A stretch of 64,000 nt of DNA, taken from assembly GCF_000802185.1 (NCBI RefSeq), contig NZ_KN676113.1, positions 4,545,430 through 4,609,429 on the forward strand, written 5' to 3'. The notes below the pieces were generated by a model, which worked only from the letters and a program-made list of their open reading frames with translations, ran no database searches and was not told the origin of the DNA. The position numbers were made by a program, and so were the translations under genes. The stretch is from Belnapia sp. F-4-1. GTDB taxonomy: Bacteria; Pseudomonadota; Alphaproteobacteria; Acetobacterales; Acetobacteraceae. Of this stretch, positions 1-8,088 are shown piece by piece (within the stretch, counting starts at the first letter, position 1; each line of letters starts with the position of its first letter).

Positions 1-258
1 CTCGGCGGCAGGCCGGGGATGGTGCGGGTCGGCGAGGGTGGCGTCGCGGTGGCGGGCGAGGTCTGGGCGGTGCCGGCCGCTTCCGTCGGGCCGTTCCTCG
101 CGGAGATTCCGCCGCCGCTCGGCTTCGGACGGGTGGAGATGGCGGACGGGTCGCGGCCGCTCGGCTTCCTCTGCGAGGCGGCGGGCGTCGTGGGGATGCC
201 GGATATCTCGGCGACGGGTGGATGGCGGGCTTATCTGGCATCGAAGGAGCGGGCGTGA
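1..258 (+). CDS. Allophanate hydrolase, C-terminal fragment
   Basis: This is the last 85 residues of a protein that begins before the window. The stretch GFGRVEMADGS followed by LGFLCEAAG and a final GGWRAYL is typical of the C-terminal domain of allophanate hydrolase (AtzF/DUR1,2 type). That domain follows the amidase domain in enzymes that break allophanate to ammonia and CO2 in urea, biuret or s-triazine use. The catalytic amidase half is outside the window, so activity cannot be judged. The stop codon overlaps the start of the next gene (TGATG), so the two are co-translated. The family call is from memory of conserved motifs. Confidence 0.8.
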   Translation, partial: LGGRPGMVRVGEGGVAVAGEVWAVPAASVGPFLAEIPPPLGFGRVEMADGSRPLGFLCEAAGVVGMPDISATGGWRAYLASKERA

Positions 259-629
259 TGGAGGTCGATCTTCCGGAGGTGCTAGCCGAGATGCGGGCGG
301 CCTTCGCCGAGTATGAGAGGGCGCTCGTCACCAATGACGTGCCGGTGCTGCAGGCGCTGTTCCGGCGGGATGCTCGGACGCTGCGCTATGGGCCGGCGGA
401 ATGCCTCTATGGCTGGGAGGCGATCGCGGCCTTTCGCAGCACGCGCTCGCCGGTCGGGCTGGCGCGGGAGCTGGAGAATACCGTGATCACCACCTTCGGG
501 CGCGACTTCGCCGTGGCCAACACCGAGTTCGTGCGTGCGGGGAAGCGCGGGCGGCAGAGCCAGAGCTGGGTGCGCTTCCCTGATGAGGGCTGGCGTATCG
601 TCGCCGCCCATGTCTCGCTGATGGGTTAG
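258..629 (+). CDS. AtzH-like / HpxZ family protein (DUF3225)
   Basis: A 123-residue SnoaL/NTF2-like protein of the DUF3225 (AtzH, HpxZ) family. The ATG overlaps the stop of the allophanate hydrolase, which fixes the start; an earlier in-frame ATG at 222 would lie inside the upstream gene. Typical features are a long N-terminal helix (EMRAAFAEYERALVTND), the RYGPAE segment and the C-terminal SWVRFPDEGWRIVAAHVS strand pair. Family members sit beside AtzF/AtzE-type amidohydrolases; a structurally known AtzH shows 1-carboxybiuret decarboxylase activity. Adjacency to allophanate hydrolase supports a role in the same nitrogen pathway. Whether it is a decarboxylase or the oxalurate-associated HpxZ type cannot be decided here. 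Confidence 0.75.
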   Translation: MEVDLPEVLAEMRAAFAEYERALVTNDVPVLQALFRRDARTLRYGPAECLYGWEAIAAFRSTRSPVGLARELENTVITTFGRDFAVANTEFVRAGKRGRQSQSWVRFPDEGWRIVAAHVSLMG

Positions 630-1828
630 CCCTTGAGGTAGGTCTCCGCCGCATCGGCGAGGATCTGGCAGCAGAGCGCCAAATCCTCCTCCTTGGTGTC
701 CTCGGCCCAATGGTGGCTGATGCCGCCGATGGAGGGAGTGAAGAGCATCGAGACGGGCATGACGCGGGCGATGTATTGCGCGTCGTGCCCGGCCCCGCTC
801 GGCATGCGCTGCCAGAGGCCGGGGGCGTGGCGCTCCGCGGCGGCATCGAGGGCGGCCATCATCGCGGTGTCGCAGGGGGCGGGGAGCGACTTGCTGACAT
901 TGACCAGCGTCGCGGTGCAGCGCTCGCGGCGGTTGCTTTCCTGCACGCAGGCGCGGAGGCAGGCCTCCATGCGATCAAGCGTCGCCACGTCGATGTCGCG
1001 GAACTGGAAGAGGATGTCGGCGCGGCCGGGGATGATGCTTGGCGCGCCAGGCTCGACCGCGATGCGGCCGGTGGTCCAGGTGCTGCGCTCGCCGCAGGCC
1101 TTCGGCATCTCCCCGTCGATCATGGCGAGCAGGCGGACGGCGGCGAGGCCGGCATCGCGGCGCTCAACCATCGTCGTGCCGCCAGCATGGTCCTGCATGC
1201 CTTCGATGGTGATGCGCCACTGCCAGATGGCGACGATGCCGGTGACGACGCCGGCGCGGAAGCCAGCCTTCTCGAGCTGCGTGCCCTGCTCGATATGCAT
1301 CTCGAAGAAGCCCTTGTGGCGGCCGGGCTCCAGCTGCATCCGCGGCTTGCCCGCAAGGCCGGCGGCGGCCAGCGCCTCGCGCAGCGGCGTGCCGTCGTTG
1401 CGGCTGCGGCTGCGGTCGATCTCCTCCTCCGGCAGCGCGCCGATGATGGACTTGCTGCCGAGGAAACCGCCCTCGAAATGCCCCTCCTCATCGGCGAAGG
1501 CGGCGACGTCGACGGGCAGACCGGCGCGGGCGAGCGCGAGGGCGGCCATGACGCCGAGCGCGCCGTCGAGCCAGCCGGCCTGGTTCTGGCTCTCGATATG
1601 GCTGCCGGCGAGGAGGTGGGGCCCCGGGCCGCGGTGGCGGCCATAGACATTGCCGATGCCGTCGATGCTCGGCTCCAGCCCGACCTCCGCCATGCGCTCC
1701 ATCAGCCAGCGGCGGCTTTCCATGTCCTCGGGGGAGTAGGTCGGGCGGTGGACGCCGGTCTTGTAGGCGCCGATCCTGCGCAGCTCGTTGAGGTCGCGGA
1801 GGAAGCGGTCGGCGTCGATCTGCGGCAT
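626..1828 (-). CDS. M20 family Zn-dependent hydrolase (allantoate / N-carbamoyl amino acid amidohydrolase type)
   Basis: A 400-residue cytosolic M20 metallopeptidase-fold amidohydrolase. Putative metal ligands are visible in order: H77 (AGSHIES), D88 (GWLDGALG), E114/E115 (ADEEGH), H178 (MHIEQG) and a C-terminal His in SGAGHDAQY. This pattern is that of AllC/HyuC/beta-ureidopropionase enzymes, which hydrolyse ureido or carbamoyl groups. Start is the ATG of MPQIDADRF; the open frame continues upstream with no homology and through the divergent gene's leader. The 3' end overlaps the AtzH-like gene by 4 bases, convergently. The surrounding nitrogen-catabolic genes fit a ureido substrate, but the exact one is not determinable. 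Confidence 0.85.
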   Translation of the reverse strand: MPQIDADRFLRDLNELRRIGAYKTGVHRPTYSPEDMESRRWLMERMAEVGLEPSIDGIGNVYGRHRGPGPHLLAGSHIESQNQAGWLDGALGVMAALALARAGLPVDVAAFADEEGHFEGGFLGSKSIIGALPEEEIDRSRSRNDGTPLREALAAAGLAGKPRMQLEPGRHKGFFEMHIEQGTQLEKAGFRAGVVTGIVAIWQWRITIEGMQDHAGGTTMVERRDAGLAAVRLLAMIDGEMPKACGERSTWTTGRIAVEPGAPSIIPGRADILFQFRDIDVATLDRMEACLRACVQESNRRERCTATLVNVSKSLPAPCDTAMMAALDAAAERHAPGLWQRMPSGAGHDAQYIARVMPVSMLFTPSIGGISHHWAEDTKEEDLALCCQILADAAETYLKG

Positions 1829-2065
1829 GGTGGTCCCCCGTTGCGGCGCGGCATGCTGGCGCCGGATCCGGAGGCGCGCAACCGGGCGGCGACGCGCCGA
1901 GTTGGCCCGCGGCGACGGCATCGGCCATGCGGGTGGCGGTGCGGCGTGGCGTCTGCCTGCCGCTTGGGCAGGCGCTGTCTCAGGGTGCCGATTTCCCGCT
2001 GCCGCGGCCTTGCCCAGGTCGGGGGCAGCCGCAACCATCGGCCCCCTGCCGCAGGAGAACCACCG

Positions 2066-3043
2066 ATGACCGCCTTCGCCCTGACGCGCCGCGCCGCGCT
2101 GGCCGCGCTGCTCGCCGCCCCGGCCCTCGCGCCGGCGCGGGCCCAGGGCTGGGCGCCGAGCCAGCCGGTGCGAGTGATCATTCCGTTCACGCCCGGCGGG
2201 ACGATGGACCCGGTGGTGCGGATCGTGCAGAACCTGCTGACCCAATCCCTCGGCCAGCCGGTGGTGATCGAGCACCGGCCGGGCGGGGCGACGGTGATCG
2301 GCACGCAGGAGGTGGCGCGCTCCGCCCCCGATGGCCACAGCATGATCATGATTGCCAACAGCTTCGCGGCGAACGTCACGCTGCGGCCGAGCATGCCCTA
2401 CAAGCCGCTGACCGATTTCGCGCCGCTGGTGATGGCGACGGTCGTGCCGCATGTGCTGGTGGTGCACCCTTCCGTCGCGCGGGATTTCGCCGGCTTCCTT
2501 GAGGCGGGGCGGAAGCCCGGGGCGGGCCTCGCCTTCGGCTCCTACGGCATCGGCACCTCGAACCATCTCGGCGGCGGGCAATTCCGCGAGGCGGCGAAGC
2601 TCAACGCGACGCATGTGCCCTACAATGGCGCCCCGCAGGCAACGACGGACCTGATCGGCAACCGGCTGCAATTCATGTTCGCCAACCTGCCCGACGTGAT
2701 CCAGCCGGCGCAGCTCGGGCAGATGCGGGCCATCGCCATCTCGGCCGAAGCGCGGGTCAAGGAACTGCCGGAGGTGCCGACGATGGCGGAGCTCGGCTTC
2801 CCGCTGGTGCTCTCCGACAGCTGGTTCGGGCTGATCCTGCGCGCCGACGTGCCGGCACCGGCGCGGGCGCGGCTGGAGGCCGCCTGGATCGAGGCGCTGA
2901 ACCGGCCGGAGGTGAAGGGGCGGCTGGAGGAGCTGGGCTTCAGCGTGCTGGCCCGGCCCGGCGCGCAATTCGGCGAGGAGATCCTGCGTTATACGAAGAC
3001 CTATGCGGAGGTGATCCGCGCCAACGGAATCAAGGTGGAGTAA
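2066..3043 (+). CDS. Bug family (TctC) tripartite tricarboxylate transporter substrate-binding protein
   Basis: A 325-residue periplasmic binding protein. Residues 1-26 form a signal peptide with paired arginines (TRRAALAALLAAP) and a likely cleavage after ARA. Bug-family landmarks follow: PVRVIIPFTPGGTMD near the mature N-terminus, VIEHRPGG, THVPYNGAPQA, and the closing LEELGFSVLARPG. Start ATG has a GGAG ribosome site 10 bases upstream. Such proteins bind small carboxylates or related metabolites; no tctA/tctB membrane genes are nearby, as is common in Bug-rich genomes. It heads a short run with ridA, divergent from the M20 amidohydrolase, so it may capture a substrate of that pathway (inference). 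Confidence 0.88.
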   Translation: MTAFALTRRAALAALLAAPALAPARAQGWAPSQPVRVIIPFTPGGTMDPVVRIVQNLLTQSLGQPVVIEHRPGGATVIGTQEVARSAPDGHSMIMIANSFAANVTLRPSMPYKPLTDFAPLVMATVVPHVLVVHPSVARDFAGFLEAGRKPGAGLAFGSYGIGTSNHLGGGQFREAAKLNATHVPYNGAPQATTDLIGNRLQFMFANLPDVIQPAQLGQMRAIAISAEARVKELPEVPTMAELGFPLVLSDSWFGLILRADVPAPARARLEAAWIEALNRPEVKGRLEELGFSVLARPGAQFGEEILRYTKTYAEVIRANGIKVE

Positions 3044-3047
3044 GGGG

Positions 3048-3434
3048 ATGGAACCGCTCGAGCACATCTTTCCCGAGGGGCAGCACGAGGTCCCGGCACC
3101 GCTCTCGCCGGCGGTGAAGGTCGGCAACCTGCTCTTCGTTTCCGGCATCCCGGCCTATGCGGCGGATGGGACGCTGGCGGTCGGCGACTTCACGGCGCAG
3201 ATGACGCAAACCATGGCGAACATCACCGGCATCCTGGCCGCGGCGGGCGCGGGATGGGACCGGGTGGCGAAGGTCAATGTGCTGCTGACGCGGCGCGAGG
3301 ACTTCGCCGAGATGAACCGGATCTACGCCGCGCACTTCCCCGAGGGAAAATACCCGGCGCGGACCACGGCCATCGTCTACTCGCTGCCGCGGCCCAATTT
3401 CCTGCTGGAGATCGAGTGCATCGCCGTTCTCTAG
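3048..3434 (+). CDS. RidA/YjgF family deaminase
   Basis: A 128-residue RidA (YjgF/YER057c/UK114) domain covering the whole protein. Conserved segments include LSPAVKVGNLLFVSGIPA, the helix with QTMANITGILAAAG, VAKVNVLLT and the C-terminal PARTTAIVYSLP with an arginine in the position that binds carboxylates in active RidA. Family members are trimeric enzymes that hydrolyse reactive enamines/imines; paralogues inside catabolic clusters often process pathway intermediates. It follows the Bug protein by 4 bases, so the two are one transcript. It abuts the convergent cyclase gene with no space. Substrate unknown. Confidence 0.85.
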   Translation: MEPLEHIFPEGQHEVPAPLSPAVKVGNLLFVSGIPAYAADGTLAVGDFTAQMTQTMANITGILAAAGAGWDRVAKVNVLLTRREDFAEMNRIYAAHFPEGKYPARTTAIVYSLPRPNFLLEIECIAVL

Positions 3435-4223
3435 CTAGTCGTCGATGATCGCCACCGCCCGCGTCCAGCCGGCGGAGCCGCGATGGACCTTCACCGGGAA
3501 GCAGACGACCTGGAAGCCGTCCGCCGGCAGGGCTTCGAGGTTGTGCAGCTTCTCGAGATGCGAGTAACCGATCTCGCGGCCGGCGCGGTGGCCTTCCCAG
3601 ATCAGCGAAGGGTCGCCGCCCTCGGCGATCTTGCGCTTCGTGTGGCTGAAGGGGGCGTCCCAGGACCAGGCATCCGTGCCGACCAGGCGCACGCCCTGCT
3701 CCAGCAGCCAGAGCGTCGCCGCCTTGCCCATGCCGCAGCCGCGGTCGATGTAGTCATCCTCGCCATAGCGGGTGCCGGCGGCGGTGTTGACGACGACGAT
3801 CTCGAGCGGTCGCAGCTCATGGCCGATGCGCTTCAGCTCCGCCTCGACATCGCCGGGCTGGACGACATAGCCGTCCTCCATGTGGCGGAAGTCGAGCTTC
3901 ACGGCCGGGTTGAAGCACCACTCCAGCGGCACCTCGTCGATCCGCCAGGAGGGCTCGCCGCCTGGGACGACGCGCTCGTTCATGCGGGAGAAGTAGTGAT
4001 AGGGCGCGTCGAGATGGGTGCCGTTATGGGTGCTGATCTCGACGCGCTCGACGGCGGCATACTCGCCGTTAGGCAGGGCGGAGACGGGGACGCCCATATA
4101 GGCCGCCATGCGCGGGGCGGACATGTGGTGGTCGACATAGTCGATCTTCGGCAGCATCTCCGGCGGGTCCGAGCGGATACCGGCCTTGAGGGGCACGGAG
4201 ATGTCGATGAAGCGGCGGGCCAT
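3435..4223 (-). CDS. Cyclase family protein (kynurenine formamidase-like metal hydrolase)
   Basis: A 262-residue cytosolic protein of the cyclase/formamidase superfamily (Pfam Cyclase, PF04199). The metal-binding signature HxGTHxDxPxH is intact as HNGTHLDAPYHY, giving H66, H70, D72 and H76. The C-terminal half carries the family GTDAWSWD segment. Members include KynB formamidase, isatin hydrolase and other ring-opening or amide-cleaving enzymes. The length suits a cyclase outside the KynB branch (about 210 residues). It lies 11 bases downstream of an SDR gene on the same strand, so the two likely act together on one catabolite. Confidence 0.82.
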   Translation of the reverse strand: MARRFIDISVPLKAGIRSDPPEMLPKIDYVDHHMSAPRMAAYMGVPVSALPNGEYAAVERVEISTHNGTHLDAPYHYFSRMNERVVPGGEPSWRIDEVPLEWCFNPAVKLDFRHMEDGYVVQPGDVEAELKRIGHELRPLEIVVVNTAAGTRYGEDDYIDRGCGMGKAATLWLLEQGVRLVGTDAWSWDAPFSHTKRKIAEGGDPSLIWEGHRAGREIGYSHLEKLHNLEALPADGFQVVCFPVKVHRGSAGWTRAVAIIDD

Positions 4224-4234
4224 GCTGGTGCTCC

Positions 4235-5020
4235 CTAGAAAAGCGAATAGCCGCCGTCGATGACGAAGCTGTCGCCGGTGTGAAAGGCGCTGGCGGCGCT
4301 CATCAGGTAGACGCCGATGCCGCCGAAATCCTCGCCCGTACCCCAGCGGCGCATCGGGACGCGGGGCAGGACGTTGCCGGCGAATTTCGGGTCGGCGACG
4401 GAGCGGGCGGTCATCTCCGTCTCGATCCAGCCGGGAAGGATGGCGTGTGCCCGGATGCCGTGGCGGGCCTGCTCAACCGCGAGGGCACGGATCATCGACA
4501 CCATGCCGCCTTTGGACGCGCCATAATGCTCGTTGCGGGCCGCGCCCTCGATCGCGGCGAGCGAGGCGGTGCCGACGAGGACGCCGCCCTTGTCGCCGGA
4601 CTCGCCGCGGGCGCGCATGTGCCGGACGGCAGCGCGGAAGGTGAGGAAGGCACCGGTGAGGTTGACGCGCAGCACGCGATCCCATTGTTCCTTCGTACGC
4701 TCGACGAAGGGGCCGGAGCGCCCGCCGGAGATGCCGGCATTGGCGAAGCAGCCATCGACGCGGCCGAGCTGCGCCAGGGTTTCGGCGAAGGCGGCCTCGA
4801 CCTCGGCTTCCTCGCCGACATCGCAGCGCAGCGCCAGGATGCGGCGGCCGGTAGCGGCGAGGCGGGCGCTGGCGGCCTCGTTCTTCGCCTCGTTGGTGCC
4901 CCAGATGGCGATGTCGGCGCCGGCCTGGGCCAGCGCTTCGGCCAGGCCGAGGCCGATGCCGCCATTGCCGCCGGTGACGAGCGCCACCTTGCCTGTCAGG
5001 TCGAAGGGCGCGTAGGCCAT
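4235..5020 (-). CDS. SDR family NAD(P)-dependent oxidoreductase
   Basis: A 261-residue classical short-chain dehydrogenase. The cofactor motif TGGNGGIG spans 16-23, NAG occurs at 94-96 and the catalytic set is S153, Y166 and K170 (HYGASK). PGWIETEM and the C-terminal FVIDGGYS are standard for the family. The start is the ATG before AYAPFDLTGK; the upstream open frame runs antisense through the divergent ferredoxin gene and has no SDR content. It is the first gene of a leftward pair with the cyclase-family hydrolase. Oxidation of an alcohol to a ketone upstream of ring hydrolysis is a reasonable guess, but the substrate is unknown. Confidence 0.85.
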   Translation of the reverse strand: MAYAPFDLTGKVALVTGGNGGIGLGLAEALAQAGADIAIWGTNEAKNEAASARLAATGRRILALRCDVGEEAEVEAAFAETLAQLGRVDGCFANAGISGGRSGPFVERTKEQWDRVLRVNLTGAFLTFRAAVRHMRARGESGDKGGVLVGTASLAAIEGAARNEHYGASKGGMVSMIRALAVEQARHGIRAHAILPGWIETEMTARSVADPKFAGNVLPRVPMRRWGTGEDFGGIGVYLMSAASAFHTGDSFVIDGGYSLF

Positions 5021-5090
5021 GCTGGATTTCCTCCCAGGGATAGGGTCGGCAGGTTGCACCCTCCGCCGGGGGGCGCCAAGGAGGCCCATC

Positions 5091-5414
5091 ATGCCGCAGA
5101 TCACCTTCCTCCTGCCCGATGGAGGCACGCAGACCCTGGAAGCAGGGGATGCGCCGACGGTGATGCATCTGGCGATCCGCCACGACCTGCCGGGGATGCC
5201 GGCGGAATGCGGCGGGCAGCTCGCCTGCGCGACCTGCATGGTCGATGTGCCGGAAGACTGGCGCGGGCGGGTGCCGGAGGCCTCGCCGGATGAGCGGGAC
5301 ATGATCGAGGACAGGATCGGCAGCCTGCCGGAGGGGCGGAGGCTCTGCTGCCAGATCGCGGTGACGCCGGCGCTCGACGGGCTCGTCGTGCGCATCCCCG
5401 AGCGGCAGGGCTGA
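5091..5414 (+). CDS. Adrenodoxin-type 2Fe-2S ferredoxin
   Basis: A 107-residue plant/adrenodoxin-fold ferredoxin. The cluster ligands are C40, C46 and C49 (C-x5-C-x2-C in ECGGQLACATC) plus C87 in RLCCQI. The acidic MIEDRIGSLPEG stretch before the last ligand is characteristic of the adrenodoxin branch, which usually feeds electrons to cytochromes P450 or Rieske oxygenases. No oxygenase or ferredoxin reductase is adjacent. It is divergent from the SDR gene and 4 bases ahead of the Nudix gene. An extra Cys (C86) beside the last ligand is unusual but probably harmless. Confidence 0.88.
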   Translation: MPQITFLLPDGGTQTLEAGDAPTVMHLAIRHDLPGMPAECGGQLACATCMVDVPEDWRGRVPEASPDERDMIEDRIGSLPEGRRLCCQIAVTPALDGLVVRIPERQG

Positions 5415-5418
5415 GGCG

Positions 5419-5970
5419 ATGGGGGAGCAGCCGGAAATCGTCACGCTCGGGACCAGGTTGGTCTACGAAAATCGCTGGATGCGGGTGCGGGAGGATGCGA
5501 TCCGCCGGCCGGATGGCTCCGAGGGCATCTATGGCGTGGTGGAGAAGGCGGATTTCGTCGCCGTCCTCGCGCGCGAGGCGGATGGGGCGGTGCACCTTGT
5601 GGAGCAGTACCGCTACCCGATTGGGCGCCGCGTCTGGGAGCTGCCGCAGGGGGCCTGGGAGCAGGTGCAGCGGGCCGACCCGCTCGATGTAGCGCGGGGC
5701 GAGCTGCGGGAGGAGACCGGGTTGGTCGCGGCCCGGATGACGTATGCGGGGCATTTCTTCCAGGGCTATGGCTACTCGACCCAGGGCTGCCACGTCTTCC
5801 TCGCCGAGGGGCTGAGCCAGGACGAGGCGGCGTTGGAGGCGGAGGAGCAGGGGCTGGTGACGCGCTGCGTTCCGGCTGCGGAATTCGAGCGCATGCTGCG
5901 CGACGGCGAAATCGCCGATTCGACGACGCTCGCCGTGGTGGCGCTGCTGCGGGCGCGGGGCCTGATCTAG
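5419..5970 (+). CDS. Nudix hydrolase (ADP-ribose pyrophosphatase-like)
   Basis: A 183-residue Nudix-fold protein resembling NudF-type ADP-sugar pyrophosphatases (VEQYRYPIG followed by WELPQG). The Nudix box is partly degenerate. The metal-binding core E95, E98, E99 and G101 (GELREETGL) is kept, but the usual Arg before the first Glu is Gly94, two residues are inserted after PQGAW, and the Glu of the G-x5-E half is missing. Activity on NDP-sugars is plausible but unproven. The start ATG overlaps no upstream gene and sits 4 bases after the ferredoxin stop. Its own stop codon lies in the first arm of the palindromic element that follows. Confidence 0.8.
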   Translation: MGEQPEIVTLGTRLVYENRWMRVREDAIRRPDGSEGIYGVVEKADFVAVLAREADGAVHLVEQYRYPIGRRVWELPQGAWEQVQRADPLDVARGELREETGLVAARMTYAGHFFQGYGYSTQGCHVFLAEGLSQDEAALEAEEQGLVTRCVPAAEFERMLRDGEIADSTTLAVVALLRARGLI

Positions 5971-6073
5971 AGCGGTTTCCGTTCGCACTGGCTCACGGAG
6001 CCCGCTCTAGCCTGTTGTTTTGCGAGCAAATATCTCCGATCAGATGATTCCATCCGAACGGAGTCTGCTCTAG
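5967..6073. repeat. Palindromic intergenic element with terminal inverted repeats
   Basis: The element is bounded by CTAGAGC at 5967-5973 and GCTCTAG at 6067-6073. It contains two stem-loops. The first pairs CTAGAGCGG (5967-5975) with CCGCTCTAG (6002-6010), extended by CCGT/ACGG. The second is the imperfect palindrome 6035-6062, from TCCG to CGGA with internal GATG/CATC-type pairing. The two outer arms contain the stop codons of the converging genes (TAG 5968-5970 and CTA 6070-6072). It resembles dispersed intergenic palindromes common in alphaproteobacteria, and could also act as a bidirectional transcription terminator. Confidence 0.65.
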
Positions 6074-7383
6074 CGCAGGCCGGGCAGCAGCGCACCGATG
6101 TCGATGCTGTGTCCCATCGCCAGGTAGCCAGCGCGGTTGGGGTGGAGGCGGTCGCCGGGGCCACCGGTGGTGCTATCCGGCACCATCTCGGGGCGGATGC
6201 CGCCAGTCGCCGAGTCGAGGGTGGCGGCGTCGAAGTCGATCACCGCGTCGAACAGGCTACCGTGGCGGATGAAGTCGTTCAGCGCACGGCGCTTCTCGTC
6301 CTGCTCGCGGAAGCCGTGGGGCTGGCCCTCGGTGCTGAGCGCGGAAGTCAGCGTGGCTCCGATCACCCGCACGCCGGGCAGGCCGGCACGGATGCGGGCG
6401 ACGGTGTCGCGCATCGCGGCCTGCACCGTCTCGACGCTCGCATTGCCGTTGCGGCTGAAGTCGTTGATGCCCTCGAGCCAGATCACCGTGGTGACGCCGG
6501 AAAGGGAAAGCACGTCGCGCTCCAGCCGCTGGCCAGCGGCGGGGCCGCCGGGGAAGTGCCGCTGCGGCGAATATTCGGCGGGGCCGGCGACCTGGTTGCC
6601 GCCGATGCCGGCATTGACCACGGCGGCGCGATTGCCGAAGCGGGCGACAAGGCGGCGGTTGAGCACGTCCGGCCAGCGGTCGTCGCCGTTCAGCGTGCTG
6701 GCGGTGCCATCGGTGATGCTGTCGCCGAAGCAGAGCACGACGGGCGTGCCGGCGGGCGCGCGCACATCGAGTGCGTCGAGGAAGAACCAGCTCGTCGTGG
6801 TGAAGGAAAAGGCCCCCTCGCCTTCCTCATGGCCGAGCGAGCCGGCGCCGGGTGGCGTCGCGTAGGAGGTCTGCAAGGCCTTGGCATGCCAGGTCATCGG
6901 CCCGCTCTCGCCGACGACATGCAGGCTGACGGCGAGCTTGCGTCCCTGCATCGTCCCGGCGCCGGTCTCCGGGACGAAGGCCAGGGTGACCGGATCGCTC
7001 CAGGCGCTCTCGCCCGGCGGCAGGGTGAGCGAATCGCGGCCGGCGAAGCGGACCGGCTGGTTGCTTCCGGGGACCAGCGTGGCGCCACCGAGCTGAAGGC
7101 CGATCTGGACGCCGTCCAGCGTCACCGGGCGGGTGCCGAAGGCGTTGGAGAAGCGCAGGCGGACCTCCTTTCCCCAGAGGCTCGGGCGCAGGACAAGGCG
7201 GAGGGTCTGGTCGCTCGCGCCGCGTGCCGCGTCGGGAAAGGCGAAGCGCTGGTCGGGCTGGGCGGAGGGATTGCCGGTGGGATAGGGGCCCTGGACGGAG
7301 GCGGCCCAGCTCGTCGCCCACCCTTGGGCCCCCGCCGGCATGGCGAGACTCATGGCAACGAGCAGCGCGGCGACGAGGTGCAT
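6070..7383 (-). CDS. Secreted SGNH/GDSL hydrolase
   Basis: A 437-residue exported esterase-fold protein. Residues 1-19 form a signal peptide ending in AGA. A beta-sandwich-like N-terminal region (about 20-205) precedes the SGNH domain. Block I is GDSITDG at 220-226 with nucleophile S222, block II GIGGN, block III GINDF, and block V DRLHPNRAGY with the catalytic Asp and His. Architecture and length match the extracellular SGNH/GDSL family that includes rhamnogalacturonan acetylesterase-like and polysaccharide deacetylase-like enzymes. The gene stands alone; its stop is inside the palindromic element, and 160 bases with no gene lie upstream. The substrate is unknown, probably an acylated carbohydrate. 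Confidence 0.85.
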   Translation of the reverse strand: MHLVAALLVAMSLAMPAGAQGWATSWAASVQGPYPTGNPSAQPDQRFAFPDAARGASDQTLRLVLRPSLWGKEVRLRFSNAFGTRPVTLDGVQIGLQLGGATLVPGSNQPVRFAGRDSLTLPPGESAWSDPVTLAFVPETGAGTMQGRKLAVSLHVVGESGPMTWHAKALQTSYATPPGAGSLGHEEGEGAFSFTTTSWFFLDALDVRAPAGTPVVLCFGDSITDGTASTLNGDDRWPDVLNRRLVARFGNRAAVVNAGIGGNQVAGPAEYSPQRHFPGGPAAGQRLERDVLSLSGVTTVIWLEGINDFSRNGNASVETVQAAMRDTVARIRAGLPGVRVIGATLTSALSTEGQPHGFREQDEKRRALNDFIRHGSLFDAVIDFDAATLDSATGGIRPEMVPDSTTGGPGDRLHPNRAGYLAMGHSIDIGALLPGLR

Positions 7384-7543
7384 TCGGGTCCCTCCCTGAG
7401 CGTGATCGCCGGAGGCTGGAACGGCCGAAGACGTCCATCACGCGACAGGATACAGGATGGAGGATGATTCGTGATCCGGCGAGCACGGATGATCCCCTGG
7501 CGCAGCGGCCAGTCCGCGGAGCAGCCGGGGGTGGTCCATCCAG

Positions 7544-8035
7544 TCACGTGGGGAGGCGGCCGAAGACGGTCTCGGCCTCGATCCGGGCGACATCCGTCGG
7601 GCGGGCAAAGGGCGCGGGCGGCGGATCGCCCTTGGTACGGGGGCGACCGATGCGGGCGAAGAAGGTTTCCAGCCCGCCAGGCAGGATAAGCCAGAGCAGG
7701 GTCAGCGGCCCCTGCCCGGTATTGTGGAAGCTGTGTGGCAGGCTGCGAGGAAGGAAAAGGCAGGTGCCGGGCCGCATCGGATGGGCCGCGCCGGCGAGGC
7801 GGGCTTCGCCCTCTCCCTCCTGGACCAGGATTACCTCCTCATGAGCGTCGTGCAGATGCTCGCGGATGTGGCAGCCGGGGTCCACCGTCTGGGTCCCCAT
7901 GGAGAATGGGTTCTCGGCTCCGGTCACGGCGGGGTCGAGCAGGCAGCGGACGAAGCCGTTGGCGGGGACGGGCTGCCAGAAGCCTGGCGCCTCGCCGGGC
8001 TGTCGGATCACGAGGCGGGCGGTGGTCTTGGACAT
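7544..8035 (-). CDS. Cupin domain protein
   Basis: A 163-residue single-cupin protein. Motif 1 reads HIREHLHDAHEEVILVQEGEGE, with metal-type His and Glu residues, and motif 2 is PGTCLFLPRSLPHSFHNTG with its His. The start MSKTTARLV is chosen because GGAGG lies about 11 bases upstream. The C-terminal 35 residues (FFARIGRPRTKG, PPAPFARP) form an extension rich in Pro and Arg. Small cupins of this form act as metal-dependent isomerases, dioxygenases or binding proteins, and no specific reaction can be assigned. It follows the Gly/Tyr-rich lipoprotein gene on the same strand. Confidence 0.8.
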   Translation of the reverse strand: MSKTTARLVIRQPGEAPGFWQPVPANGFVRCLLDPAVTGAENPFSMGTQTVDPGCHIREHLHDAHEEVILVQEGEGEARLAGAAHPMRPGTCLFLPRSLPHSFHNTGQGPLTLLWLILPGGLETFFARIGRPRTKGDPPPAPFARPTDVARIEAETVFGRLPT

Positions 8036-8088
8036 GGCAGGGCTCCTCCCCGCCATGATCCAGGGGGCGGGTACGGGCGTCCAGCGCC

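Noticed and set aside
710-2065. Long N-terminal extension of the TctC-like protein
   Set aside because: The frame is antisense to the M20 gene; a signal peptide and ribosome site mark the true start at 2066.
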